From positions 342,368 through 406,367 of the forward strand of contig JADLBH010000037.1 of assembly GCA_020847855.1 (NCBI GenBank): a DNA stretch of 64,000 bases. Direction: 5' to 3'. Source of the DNA: Fimbriimonadaceae bacterium. GTDB taxonomy: Bacteria > Armatimonadota > Fimbriimonadia > Fimbriimonadales > Fimbriimonadaceae. Under the pieces are notes generated by a model that saw only the letters and a program-made list of their open reading frames with translations, was not told the DNA's origin and did no database searches. The translations under genes were made by a program, and so were the position numbers. This document shows positions 44,778 through 52,059 of the stretch, in pieces. Within the stretch, counting starts at the first letter, position 1. Each line of letters starts with the position of its first letter.

Positions 44778-45119
44778 TCAGCACCGGTCTTGGTTTACGA
44801 TGTAGGTTGTGATCGAGCCGCCCGTCGTCGGGCAGACGCAGAGGCCGGTGATGCTCGTCACGCAAGTGTATGTGTACTTGATCGCGGTGGTCGCGCCAAA
44901 CGAGATTGTGCACCCGCTACCCCAAAGTACGCAGTTGTACTTTGGCACTTTGTGCCGTGTATACTCGCCAGGCGGGGCGCCGCAGCCCCCTTCAGGAACC
45001 GTTACGCACGTGATCCCAGGGTACTCCTCGTACATGACGTCGCAACGATCGAAAGGTCCACCCGCCGCCGGAATGGCCGCGATCGCGGCAACGGCCAGCG
45101 CCAGGCCCCGGATCCTCAC
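44778..45119 (-). CDS. Small cysteine-rich exported protein
   Basis: A 113-residue protein with a signal peptide (MRIRGLALAVAAIAAIPAAG, cleavage near residue 20) and nine cysteines in the mature part (RCDVMY, ITCVTVPEGGCG, KYNCVLWGSGCTISFG, YTCVTSITGLCVCPTTGG, NQDRC). That many cysteines in about 90 residues suggests disulfide bonding outside the cytoplasm; nine is an odd number, so one may be free or linked to another chain. Its ATG overlaps the end of the upstream gene (ATGA), so its translation is coupled to that gene. I know no family for it. Confidence 0.75.
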   Translation of the reverse strand: MRIRGLALAVAAIAAIPAAGGPFDRCDVMYEEYPGITCVTVPEGGCGAPPGEYTRHKVPKYNCVLWGSGCTISFGATTAIKYTYTCVTSITGLCVCPTTGGSITTYIVNQDRC

Positions 45120-45478
45120 CTGTCCGCCCCTCCCGGGTGTCCCAAATTCGAAAGGTCAAGCCCGACCCTTCGATTCACCGCGTGGCCCGCAAAGCTCACC
45201 CCGACGACCGGTGCTCCTGTGCGTATCCGCGTCGAATCTGGGTCAACGTGGGCCGTTACTTCTTGGCTCGCAAGCGGTGCGAGCCGGACGTAGGTAACCC
45301 CGTCCATCGAGCAGCAGTTCCCCGACACCGCTGCATTCACGGCTTGGAACGTCGGATTGTCCAAGCGCACTCGAACCCCGACTAGCCCGTCCTGCCGCGC
45401 AGGGCCATCTACGAATGCCACCGCTCTCGCGCCGGGGGCGGGCCACGGGACGGAACTCGCGGCACCAACGAGGCACAT
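45116..45478 (-). CDS. Small exported protein behind a tetranucleotide repeat, possibly phase-variable
   Basis: Function unknown. As listed from ATG 45478 it has 120 residues (MCLVGAASSVPWPAPGARA), starting with a poor signal peptide that lacks a basic n-region. The mature part (VRVRLDNPTFQAVNAAVSGNCCSMDGVTYVRLAP) looks like an Ig-like or DUF1573-type beta domain. The same frame is open further upstream. A GTG at 45543 with a strong AGGGGG ribosome site would start a longer protein with a good signal peptide, but the (GACA)5 tract between puts it out of frame; six or three units would restore it. The gene is coupled to the cysteine-rich gene through ATGA. Confidence 0.6.
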   Translation of the reverse strand: MCLVGAASSVPWPAPGARAVAFVDGPARQDGLVGVRVRLDNPTFQAVNAAVSGNCCSMDGVTYVRLAPLASQEVTAHVDPDSTRIRTGAPVVGVSFAGHAVNRRVGLDLSNLGHPGGADR

Positions 45479-45521
45479 CGCTACGCCACTTCCTACGAGG
45501 ATCCTGGAAATGACAGGCCTA

Positions 45522-45541
45522 TGTCTGTCTGTCTGTCTGTC
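45522..45541 (-). repeat. Tetranucleotide tract (GACA)5, candidate contingency repeat
   Basis: Five perfect GACA units (TGTC on the + strand) sit directly after a GTG codon (45541-45543) preceded by AGGGGG and a spacer of about 5 bases. Reading from this GTG with five units gives a 16-codon peptide ending at TAG 45493-45495. With three or six units the reading frame joins the downstream protein and supplies a basic n-region plus a hydrophobic core. This is the structure of a slipped-strand phase-variation switch. Confidence 0.6.
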
Positions 45542-45595
45542 ACTGTTGCCCCCTGCTCGGCAGGCTTTGGGAATCCAGTTCCCAAGGTTTCGATG

Positions 45596-45624
45596 GTATC
45601 ACAGATTATTGGCGATCTTGTCAA
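45596..45624 (-). promoter_or_regulatory. Predicted promoter for the leftward exported-protein operon
   Basis: On the minus strand a perfect TTGACA (45619-45624) is followed after 17 bases by TGATAC (45596-45601), a weak -10. The expected start site is about 45 bases before the GTG that precedes the GACA tract. A small hairpin GGGAA/TTCCC (45569-45583) lies in the leader. Confidence 0.5.
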
Positions 45625-45696
45625 CTTTCTTGCAAAACGATCTGGAGAGACTTCGATCAGCCCGCATTCGGCCTCCCCCTCCGGGCATTCTCCCCC

Positions 45697-46362
45697 TCAC
45701 CCTAACCGCTTCGCCATCTCTGGGATCGCCGTGGCCGCGTAGGGCGACACGCAGCCTTTCGAGGTCGGATAGTCGCGGTAGCAGCCGAGCTTCTCCCCGA
45801 TCGCCACCGCCCGCCCGCGGTGCTCGGCGTGCCGCACCCCGATCTCGATCAGGCAGAAGTTCATCGCCCACCGCGCGAACTCGTCCGCCCCACCCATCTC
45901 CGCCTCGATCCGGTCGAGCAGCCCGCCCAGGTCGAGCCCCTCCGGGCTCTTCGCCACTCGCTCCGTGGTCAGGCTCCAACCGGCTCTGGCCGCGCCGGGG
46001 TCCGGGTCCGCCATCCAACGCTCCCGCAGCGCCTCCTTCTCCGGGTGCGCCTTGACCACGTAGGCGTTCAGCCAGTCGGCGAGCTGCGGGTACCGCACCT
46101 CGCGCACCATCGCGTCGAGCTGCGCCCCGCCCAGTCGCTTGGGCTGGAAAAGCAAGCAAGCGAGCAGCCGCGCCTCGTCCACCCCGGTCTCCCAAAGCTC
46201 GAGAGCGAGCCCGTGCCCATCCCGGATGGGCTTGGCAAGCGCCCGGATGTCCCCCATCTTCACTCCGAGACAAGCCTCGCTCGCCCCGTGCGTGAGGGCT
46301 ACGGCGCGCACCTTCGGGTCGGCTAGCTCTTGCAGGCAGGCGAGCGCTTCGACGGCGATCAT
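45697..46362 (-). CDS. AlkD-like DNA alkylation repair protein (HEAT repeats)
   Basis: A 221-residue all-helical protein of the DNA alkylation repair/AlkD superfamily, which flip or bind alkylated bases with HEAT-like repeats. Helical pairs are visible: GVKMGDIRALAKPI (about residues 33-46, the typical family opening), ALELWETGVDEARLLACLLFQPKRL (about 53-77), and WAMNFCLIEIGVRHAEHRGRAVAIGEKLG (about 165-193), followed by KGCVSPYAATAIPEMAKRLG. The AlkD catalytic aspartate and tryptophans cannot be placed with confidence, so it may be a non-glycosylase relative. It is divergent from the copper-protein gene. Confidence 0.82.
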   Translation of the reverse strand: MIAVEALACLQELADPKVRAVALTHGASEACLGVKMGDIRALAKPIRDGHGLALELWETGVDEARLLACLLFQPKRLGGAQLDAMVREVRYPQLADWLNAYVVKAHPEKEALRERWMADPDPGAARAGWSLTTERVAKSPEGLDLGGLLDRIEAEMGGADEFARWAMNFCLIEIGVRHAEHRGRAVAIGEKLGCYRDYPTSKGCVSPYAATAIPEMAKRLG

Positions 46363-46458
46363 AACCCCAATCTACCAGCCTCGCCGCCCGATAGGACGAA
46401 GGGGCTAGCCACAAACCGACAAGGTATCTCTCCCGACTGCCGCCGCCTCTGCCCAACT

Positions 46459-48735
46459 ATGATGTACCGCGCATCATCCGCACTCGCCATCCTCGCCGTA
46501 GCCGCCCTCGGCTGGGCCGACGACACCATGTTCCTGACCGACGAGCCCGGCAACTGGTTCAAGAGCGTCACGACCAACTCCCCGCTCAGTGTCATAGACC
46601 CGGGCGACGAGGTGGACTTCAAGATTGACGACTGCTGCACGAACACGCGGCACACCGTCACCCTCCTCGTCAAGCCCGTGGGCTCCCAAGCCGAGATTGA
46701 CCAAGACTCCTCCCAGAAGGGCACGCTCTCTGCCGAGTTCGACCTTCCTGGGGTCTACGTGGTGGTCTGCAAAATCCACCCCTACATGACCGGGGTCGTC
46801 GCTGTCCGCGGCACGGACGGCCAGATCCCAGACGTCACGGCGGGGTCGCTGCCCTTCCTGCGCCACCTCGGCGTCCAGTCGCTCCCGGCCGCGACCGTGC
46901 TCTCGGTCATGACCACCGTCGCCCCCGACGACGCGGCCAAGCTCGCCAAGTGGGACATCCTGGATCAGAGCCACGAGCGCAGGCCCTCGATCCCCGGCGT
47001 CGGCGAGGTCTGGGTCAATTCGCAGTTCGAGCGCGTGCCCGGTCAGGCCGACGAGCGCGGGGTGGCCAAGCCCGGGACCATCACGATCCTCGACGCTGCT
47101 AGCTTCCGGGTCGAGAGGGAAGTCAACGGGCTGACCGCCAACGGGCTCTGGAACAACCCCCACAACATGTGGGCAAACTTCCGGCTCGACACCGTCTATA
47201 ACGGCAACTGGTTCGGCAAGTGGGTCAATAAGATTGACCGCGCCACGGGCAGCATCCTGGGCTCCGTGACGGTCGGGGAAGCCCCGACCCACATCGTTAC
47301 CATCCCCGCCGGGCCGCTTGCCGGGCTCCTGACCATCCCGCTCAGCGCCGACAACGACCTTGTCAAGGTGGCGGACGGACCCCAGGGCCTACGGATTGTA
47401 GACAAGTCGCCGACCGGCAATGGCAAGACCCATCCCCACGCCCATTGGCTCACCTGCGGAGAAGGCGACCGGGTCGTCGTCCCGAACGTCTTTACCGGGA
47501 TCGGCGTGGGGGGCTCGGTGAGCGTCATGGACTCGGATACCGGATCGCTGATCCGTGAGTTCAGCTACGACCCCGCGGACCCGCTCGCCAGCGCGCTCCA
47601 AATGCCCGTGGCCGTCGGCGAATGCCACGTCAACGGGCGCCACAAGGCTTACGTGGCGAACATCGTCTCCGGCATGGTCACTGTGCTCGACGTGGACGGC
47701 CTGGCGCTCGTCAAGAACATCCCGGTCACCTTGACCCCGGACGGAAAGCCCGGCTTCGGGCTCCTCGACACCCTGCAAGTTCCGATCCAGACGCCGGTCA
47801 GCCCGGACGAGCGGTGGGCCGCCACCGCGGTGCTCTCGCTCACCAACGTGGCCCGGGCGAACACCGGCGAAGCGGACCACGTCGCGATCATTGACACGTG
47901 GTCCGACCGCGTCGTCGCCTATGTCCCAACCCCCGCTGGCACCCACGGCGTGAACTGGGGCGCGAAGCTTGGCGGGGGCTACTACGCCTACGTAACCAAC
48001 CAGCACGCGAACGTTCTGACCGTGATTGACCCCGACCCCAACGGTGACGACAACGGAACCGACGCGGCCGCAGTCGGCACCTTGCTGCTCGCGAACGCAA
48101 GCCAGGGCGCCGGGCCCACCGACGGGTGCGGCGGGCAAGGCGTGAAGCCCTTGCCTATGACCCACGACGGCTGGATCCAGCCCACTTGCAGTCTGTCCGG
48201 CAGCGGGCAGCTCTCGCAAGGAGTCGAGGGTTGGCTCGCCTTGCTTACGCCCGAGCAGAAGGATCCAGACGGCCACGCCCACTTCGCCCTGCCCGACTCG
48301 TTCACGATTGAGTTTGGCAGGAAGGTGGAGGGCGAGGTCGTGGACCTCCTTTCCGACGACGACTCCCGGCTCTCTCTCGCCAAGTTCGTCGTGCCGAACC
48401 AACTCGCGCCGCCTGTCCGCATCCTGGTTGAGGCAACCTCGCCAAACCCCGCGCCGTCCTCCATGAGCGTCATCATGGACACCCGTGCGAGCGTGGCAGG
48501 GCTGCGCCAGACCCTCGAGCTGTTCGACTTTGCTTCCGCGGCGTGGGTCGAGACCGACGCTCGCAACGCGACTCTGAGCGACTCGAAACTCTCCGTCCCG
48601 GTTCCAAACCCGGCGCGGTTCGTTCAGCCTGGCACAGGCCGGGTCCGATCCCGGCTCTCTTGGAAACCGACCGGCCCCGTCCCGAACTCGACATGGACGG
48701 TCGGCGTAGACCAGACGGTCTGGCGAGTCGGCTAA
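46459..48735 (+). CDS. Exported cupredoxin fused to a histidine-rich YVTN-type beta-propeller
   Basis: A 758-residue exported protein starting at ATG 46459 or 46462; the long upstream part in the track is not real. Signal peptide 1-20; then a cupredoxin domain (about 22-120) with the type 1 copper ligands His65 (TRHTVTL) and Cys104-x2-His107-x2-Met110 (VVCKIHPYM). Residues about 125-560 form a propeller of YVTN/NHL kind with many histidines at loop positions (NNPHNMW, APTHIV, KTHPHAHW, GECHVNGRHKAY, AGTHGVNW, NQHANVL). A beta-rich region closes the protein (560-758). This suggests a periplasmic copper electron-transfer or oxidase-like role; no partner is nearby. Confidence 0.8.
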   Translation: MMYRASSALAILAVAALGWADDTMFLTDEPGNWFKSVTTNSPLSVIDPGDEVDFKIDDCCTNTRHTVTLLVKPVGSQAEIDQDSSQKGTLSAEFDLPGVYVVVCKIHPYMTGVVAVRGTDGQIPDVTAGSLPFLRHLGVQSLPAATVLSVMTTVAPDDAAKLAKWDILDQSHERRPSIPGVGEVWVNSQFERVPGQADERGVAKPGTITILDAASFRVEREVNGLTANGLWNNPHNMWANFRLDTVYNGNWFGKWVNKIDRATGSILGSVTVGEAPTHIVTIPAGPLAGLLTIPLSADNDLVKVADGPQGLRIVDKSPTGNGKTHPHAHWLTCGEGDRVVVPNVFTGIGVGGSVSVMDSDTGSLIREFSYDPADPLASALQMPVAVGECHVNGRHKAYVANIVSGMVTVLDVDGLALVKNIPVTLTPDGKPGFGLLDTLQVPIQTPVSPDERWAATAVLSLTNVARANTGEADHVAIIDTWSDRVVAYVPTPAGTHGVNWGAKLGGGYYAYVTNQHANVLTVIDPDPNGDDNGTDAAAVGTLLLANASQGAGPTDGCGGQGVKPLPMTHDGWIQPTCSLSGSGQLSQGVEGWLALLTPEQKDPDGHAHFALPDSFTIEFGRKVEGEVVDLLSDDDSRLSLAKFVVPNQLAPPVRILVEATSPNPAPSSMSVIMDTRASVAGLRQTLELFDFASAAWVETDARNATLSDSKLSVPVPNPARFVQPGTGRVRSRLSWKPTGPVPNSTWTVGVDQTVWRVG

Positions 48736-48747
48736 CGCCGCCGCTTC

Positions 48748-48773
48748 GGCCCGGGCAATACCTTGCCCGGGCC
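48748..48773 (+). terminator. Strong hairpin after the cupredoxin gene
   Basis: An 11-bp perfect stem GGCCCGGGCAA/TTGCCCGGGCC with loop TACC lies 12 bases past the stop. It has no T-tract, similar to the hairpin at 43667-43692. The rest of the space to 48915 shows no gene. Confidence 0.6.
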
Positions 48774-48915
48774 GCCTAAACCGCGCCGCCAGAGGCATCA
48801 TGGCGGAGAATAGCAAGTAGCCCGGATTGGGCCGAGACGCGCCAACTCGACATTCGGCTGAGCCGTGAAGCGAGGGAACGCCCCGCACGATCGCGAACGG
48901 CCCTTGCGCGGGTAG

Positions 48916-48979
48916 CTACCAGCCCCGGCCCGCTAGCAGCTCGTCCGGCCTGAGCGAGCCGGCGCTGATGCCTACCATC
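48916..48979. repeat. 64-bp direct repeat, left copy (duplicated pdxS 3' end)
   Basis: Identical over all 64 bases to 50354-50417. On the minus strand it encodes the last 20 residues of PdxS and the TAG stop ([20 protein letters not shown]). It lies 13 bases after the nuclease stop. Sequences diverge right at both ends. Confidence 0.95.
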
Positions 48980-48992
48980 TCACTCATCCGCT

Positions 48993-50228
48993 TCATCGTC
49001 GCGTAGACGAGTTCACCGATCTCGACGGAGGTATGTCCGTGAAGTAGGCCTCTCGAACGTCGCCTGCCGGCTGATGGCCGACGACTGCATCTTGCAAAAC
49101 CTTTGTGACAATAGGGAGAGCCGCAGTGACAAACGACTTCAATCTCTCCTTCACAGCATCACGCCACTGGTCAACGTCCTCGGCGTCCTCAAATTTCGTG
49201 TTGCTTAGGGATAGCCTGAGAATCCTCGTAAACACATCCTTCGATGTGCCGAACTTACGAAATGGCTTGCCATAAGTCTTGGCAGCTGATACCATTGCGG
49301 CTCGGAGCGCTTTGTCATCTGTCGGACCGATCTCGAGCTGTATTGCGGAGGCCCTGACCGAGTTTTCGACCCAAAAGCTTACTAGCCAAGGTCGAGTGCT
49401 TCCCGCAGGCATCCAATCAACCCAGGACTGCGGGACGAGGAACCCCTTCTTGACCTCGAAACCTTGCTCGCACATGATTGCTTCAATGGTGGCGACTGCT
49501 TGTTTGGCCGGATCACCCATTTGCTTTGCAAGGATCGTCAGCGCCTTGCGGTGCTTAGATATTATTCTTTGGCAGAGTTCGTCTTGAATCGCGTCGGACA
49601 CGACGTGCCTCCTCAACAACTTCTCATAGTGCTTCATCGCGAGTGCGACTTCTGGGCCCATCGCCGACTCCGCGACTGACCTCGTGATTTCGGCCACAGT
49701 GTCATAGGAAAGAGTGAGATAGCGTCCGTCACGATCCTGCTCTTGCCCAGCCTTGGACAGCAATACGAAGAGCACACGCCAACCTGGGAACTTCACTTTC
49801 GTCCTTCGGTGATACTTGTCGAGTTGGTCGGAGTGTTGCCGCGCCTTGATCTTGTTCTCGATGACCACGACGAACTTGTTGGCCGGGCTCTGGACTTCGA
49901 TGTCAATGTTGTCCGTCTCGCACGCGACAGCGGCATCGCTCATATCCATCAATTCGAGATCGAGGGCGGTCACTCCTGAGCCGGTTTCGGGGGCCGACTT
50001 GGCTGCAGCCTGCAAGATCCTGGTCAAGAACTTGGTGCCCAACCCATGAGGGTTGTGTGGGTCGAGCAGGAAACCAAGGAACCGGGAGTGCTTGGTCTCT
50101 TGGTCGGTCAGCCCCGCCGCCTCAAAGATGTTGAACTCGCCGAGCAGTTGTTCGAGCGCTTCTAAGTCAGGGTTGTCGACGCAGAAATCTTCGAGCGCTT
50201 TGAGATCGGCGTTGTCGGCGGTACCCAT
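48993..50228 (-). CDS. PD-(D/E)XK nuclease family protein (PDDEXK_20-like)
   Basis: A 411-residue predicted nuclease. The N-terminal block ETKHSRFLGFLLDPHNPHGLG (about residues 44-64) is characteristic of one PD-(D/E)XK group often found in defence or mobile contexts. The catalytic core is NIDIEV (Asp109) followed by VVIENKIKARQHSDQLDKYHR (Glu124-x-Lys126). The rest (170-411) is helical with an unassigned C-terminal domain. The gene is more A+T-rich than its neighbours and lies between 64-bp repeats, suggesting horizontal arrival. The last residues (SRSVNSSTRR) may come from a frameshift: the neighbouring frame reads SVEIGELVYATMKRMSEM and runs on without a stop into the duplicated PdxS tail. 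AGGAG precedes the ATG closely. Confidence 0.8.
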   Translation of the reverse strand: MGTADNADLKALEDFCVDNPDLEALEQLLGEFNIFEAAGLTDQETKHSRFLGFLLDPHNPHGLGTKFLTRILQAAAKSAPETGSGVTALDLELMDMSDAAVACETDNIDIEVQSPANKFVVVIENKIKARQHSDQLDKYHRRTKVKFPGWRVLFVLLSKAGQEQDRDGRYLTLSYDTVAEITRSVAESAMGPEVALAMKHYEKLLRRHVVSDAIQDELCQRIISKHRKALTILAKQMGDPAKQAVATIEAIMCEQGFEVKKGFLVPQSWVDWMPAGSTRPWLVSFWVENSVRASAIQLEIGPTDDKALRAAMVSAAKTYGKPFRKFGTSKDVFTRILRLSLSNTKFEDAEDVDQWRDAVKERLKSFVTAALPIVTKVLQDAVVGHQPAGDVREAYFTDIPPSRSVNSSTRR

Positions 50229-50353
50229 AGCTCCTACTTATCGTAGCGGGAGGGTTGATGCAAAGCTGTGTTCATTTTCCATTGCGGTATTCACCAGACA
50301 AGTCCGAGCCGGCTTCGGGACGATGTACGGGCCGCAGATTATGCAATCGGTTC

Positions 50354-50417
50354 CTACCAGCCCCGGCCCGCTAGCAGCTCGTCCGGCCTGAGCGAGCCGG
50401 CGCTGATGCCTACCATC
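50354..50417. repeat. 64-bp direct repeat, right copy (3' end of pdxS)
   Basis: Right copy of the repeat at 48916-48979. It starts exactly at the pdxS stop codon (CTA on the + strand) and covers the final 20 codons, as an attachment site at a gene end would. Confidence 0.95.
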
Positions 50418-51289
50418 GGCTCGCCCAGGTCGCGGCTGATCTCGGCTAGCTTGGCCGGGTCGCGGTGGAAGAGAACCGCTTCGACCATCGCCTTCGCCCG
50501 CTTGGCCGGGTCGCCCGACTTGAAGATCCCGCTCCCTACGAACACCGTCTCCGCCCCCAGCTGCATCATCAGTGCCGCGTCCGCCGGCGTCGCGATCCCG
50601 CCGGCAGAAAAGTTCGGCACGGGCAGCCGGCCCGTCTCGTGGACTGTGTGCACCTGCTCGAGCGGCGCCTGCATCTCCTTGGCCAACACGTAGAGTTCGT
50701 CCTCCCGCGCCGCCGCGACCGCCCGAATCTGCGACATGATCGTCCGCATGTGGCGCACGGCCTCGACCACGTCGCCCGTTCCCGCCTCGCCTTTGGTGCG
50801 GATCATCGCCGCGCCCTCGCCGCAGCGGCGCAGGGCCTCGCCCAGGTTCCGCGCCCCGCACACAAAGGGCACAGTGAAGCCGTGCTTGTCCACGTGGTTC
50901 TCCTCGTCGGCGGGCGTGAGAACCTCGCTCTCGTCAATGAAGTCCACCTCGAGCGCCTCCAAGATCTGGGCCTCTGCAAAGTGCCCGATCCGGCACTTGG
51001 CCATCACCGGGATCGAGACCGAGGCCTGGATTCCCTGGTTCATTTCCGGGTCGCTCATTCGGGCCACGCCGCCGTCGCGCCGGATGTCGGCGGGCACCCG
51101 CTCGAGCGCCATCACCGCCACCGCTCCAGCATCCTCGGAGATCTTGGCCTGGTCGGGGTTGACCACGTCCATGATCACCCCTCCCTTGAGCATCTCGGCC
51201 AGACCGACCTTCTCGCGCCAAGTCTTCTGCGCGATCCTTTCCGCTTGCGACAACGAGGCGGGCCGGGGTGTGCTTCCTCCGTTCTGCAT
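50354..51289 (-). CDS. pdxS: Pyridoxal 5'-phosphate synthase lyase subunit PdxS
   Basis: Makes vitamin B6 (PLP) from ribose 5-phosphate, glyceraldehyde 3-phosphate and ammonia. I start at ATG 51289 ([22 protein letters not shown]); the longer ORF in the track is antisense beyond the gene. Hallmarks: [36 protein letters not shown] (about residues 36-71, with the substrate lysine), [28 protein letters not shown] (about 130-157), [32 protein letters not shown] (about 222-253). Length 311 is slightly above usual. The glutaminase partner pdxT is not adjacent. The 3' end is duplicated on the far side of the nuclease gene. Confidence 0.97.
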   Translation of the reverse strand: MQNGGSTPRPASLSQAERIAQKTWREKVGLAEMLKGGVIMDVVNPDQAKISEDAGAVAVMALERVPADIRRDGGVARMSDPEMNQGIQASVSIPVMAKCRIGHFAEAQILEALEVDFIDESEVLTPADEENHVDKHGFTVPFVCGARNLGEALRRCGEGAAMIRTKGEAGTGDVVEAVRHMRTIMSQIRAVAAAREDELYVLAKEMQAPLEQVHTVHETGRLPVPNFSAGGIATPADAALMMQLGAETVFVGSGIFKSGDPAKRAKAMVEAVLFHRDPAKLAEISRDLGEPMVGISAGSLRPDELLAGRGW

Positions 51290-51300
51290 GGTTCTATTGT

Positions 51301-51613
51301 ACGGGATGCGAACCTGAGTGCTTTGGGATATCGGAGCGTTGCCGATCCGGGATGCACTGGAACGCTCGACGCGTCGCTCATCTTTGCGACCAAGAACGCA
51401 TTCGTGAAGCGTGCCGGGGCCGAGACGTTGGCTGTGCGCATCACGAACGTCGCGGTGCACGAGATCGGGCATAGGTTCGGGCTTGAGCATTGCCGGACGT
51501 CCGTTGGGGCCTTGCCGAACCGACCTCATCGCCTGAGTGGGCGATCCGAGCAGAGCCTGATCCCCGTTGCTTGGTATCGAGCAAGACTGTCCCCTCCTCC
51601 AGCCTGCTGGTAA
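51301..51613 (+). pseudogene. Remnant of an archaemetzincin-like metalloprotease
   Basis: No normal start exists, because the frame runs into pdxS antisense, but the stretch [19 protein letters not shown] followed by [25 protein letters not shown] (HEIGH at 51458-51472) is clearly metzincin-like. It matches the archaemetzincin form HExxHxxGxxHC. In true archaemetzincins the motif continues C-x4-C-x-M; here those positions are Gly and Leu. The N-terminal part of the enzyme is missing and the tail after about 51530 looks non-coding. This is most likely a decayed gene. Confidence 0.4.
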
Positions 51614-52059
51614 AGGCCGGAAGAGATCTCCATTCCCGTTGCGGCGAGCCTCTTGCTAACGGCCAAACTCTCCGGCACAAACGACGACTTCTACCCCCCT
51701 TGTCCGGCCTGCGAAGAACATCTGGGCCAACGCGGTCTTCTTCCTACTCAGATCTCCGTTCCGGCATTTGAGGTAGCCAGAAGCTCGGTTCAGCATCCTA
51801 GCCTCGACCTCGCATGCAGTGCGTGCCTTCACGACAACCCAAAGGAGTATTGCCACGCTTTGCACCTCAGAAGGTGTTGCAGGTCGCGAGCCAACCAAAG
51901 ATCAATGCCGCCTTCGTACTTCTGCGCATGGCCCTCATAGGTCAGCGTCTGTACTGGGACAAGTGCTTGCTCCATTGTGTGCCCTTGGCCGTGAACCCTA
52001 CCGGTCGCATAGGCACCGAGGTTGCAACCGTCGTTGCTCCGTTCTGGTAGCTTGGAACC
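51614..52059. other. Gap with probable remains of a decayed leftward gene
   Basis: No intact gene is visible. On the minus strand, fragments in different frames look like former coding sequence: GAYATGRVHGQGHTMEQAL then YEGHAQKYEGGIDLWLARDLQHLLRC (about 51830-52010), and CEVEARMLNRASGYLKCRNG in another frame (about 51750-51815). They are separated by frame changes and stops. I do not know the family. Confidence 0.3.

Larger units (their letters stand above)
48916..50417. mobile_element. Candidate integrated cassette between 64-bp repeats of the pdxS 3' end
   Basis: Two perfect 64-bp direct repeats (48916-48979 and 50354-50417) bound this segment. The right copy is the genuine 3' end of pdxS, beginning with its stop codon, and the left copy is a free-standing duplicate. 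Between them are only the PD-(D/E)XK nuclease gene and about 125 bases of spacer. The layout matches integration into a gene end with duplication of the end, which keeps the host gene intact. No recombinase gene is inside, so any mobility would need help from elsewhere. The nuclease gene is visibly more A+T-rich than its neighbours. Confidence 0.65.

Noticed and set aside
50465-51613. 382-residue rightward ORF covering pdxS antisense
   Set aside because: Most of it is antisense to pdxS; only its last third carries the metzincin remnant, which I list as a pseudogene fragment.
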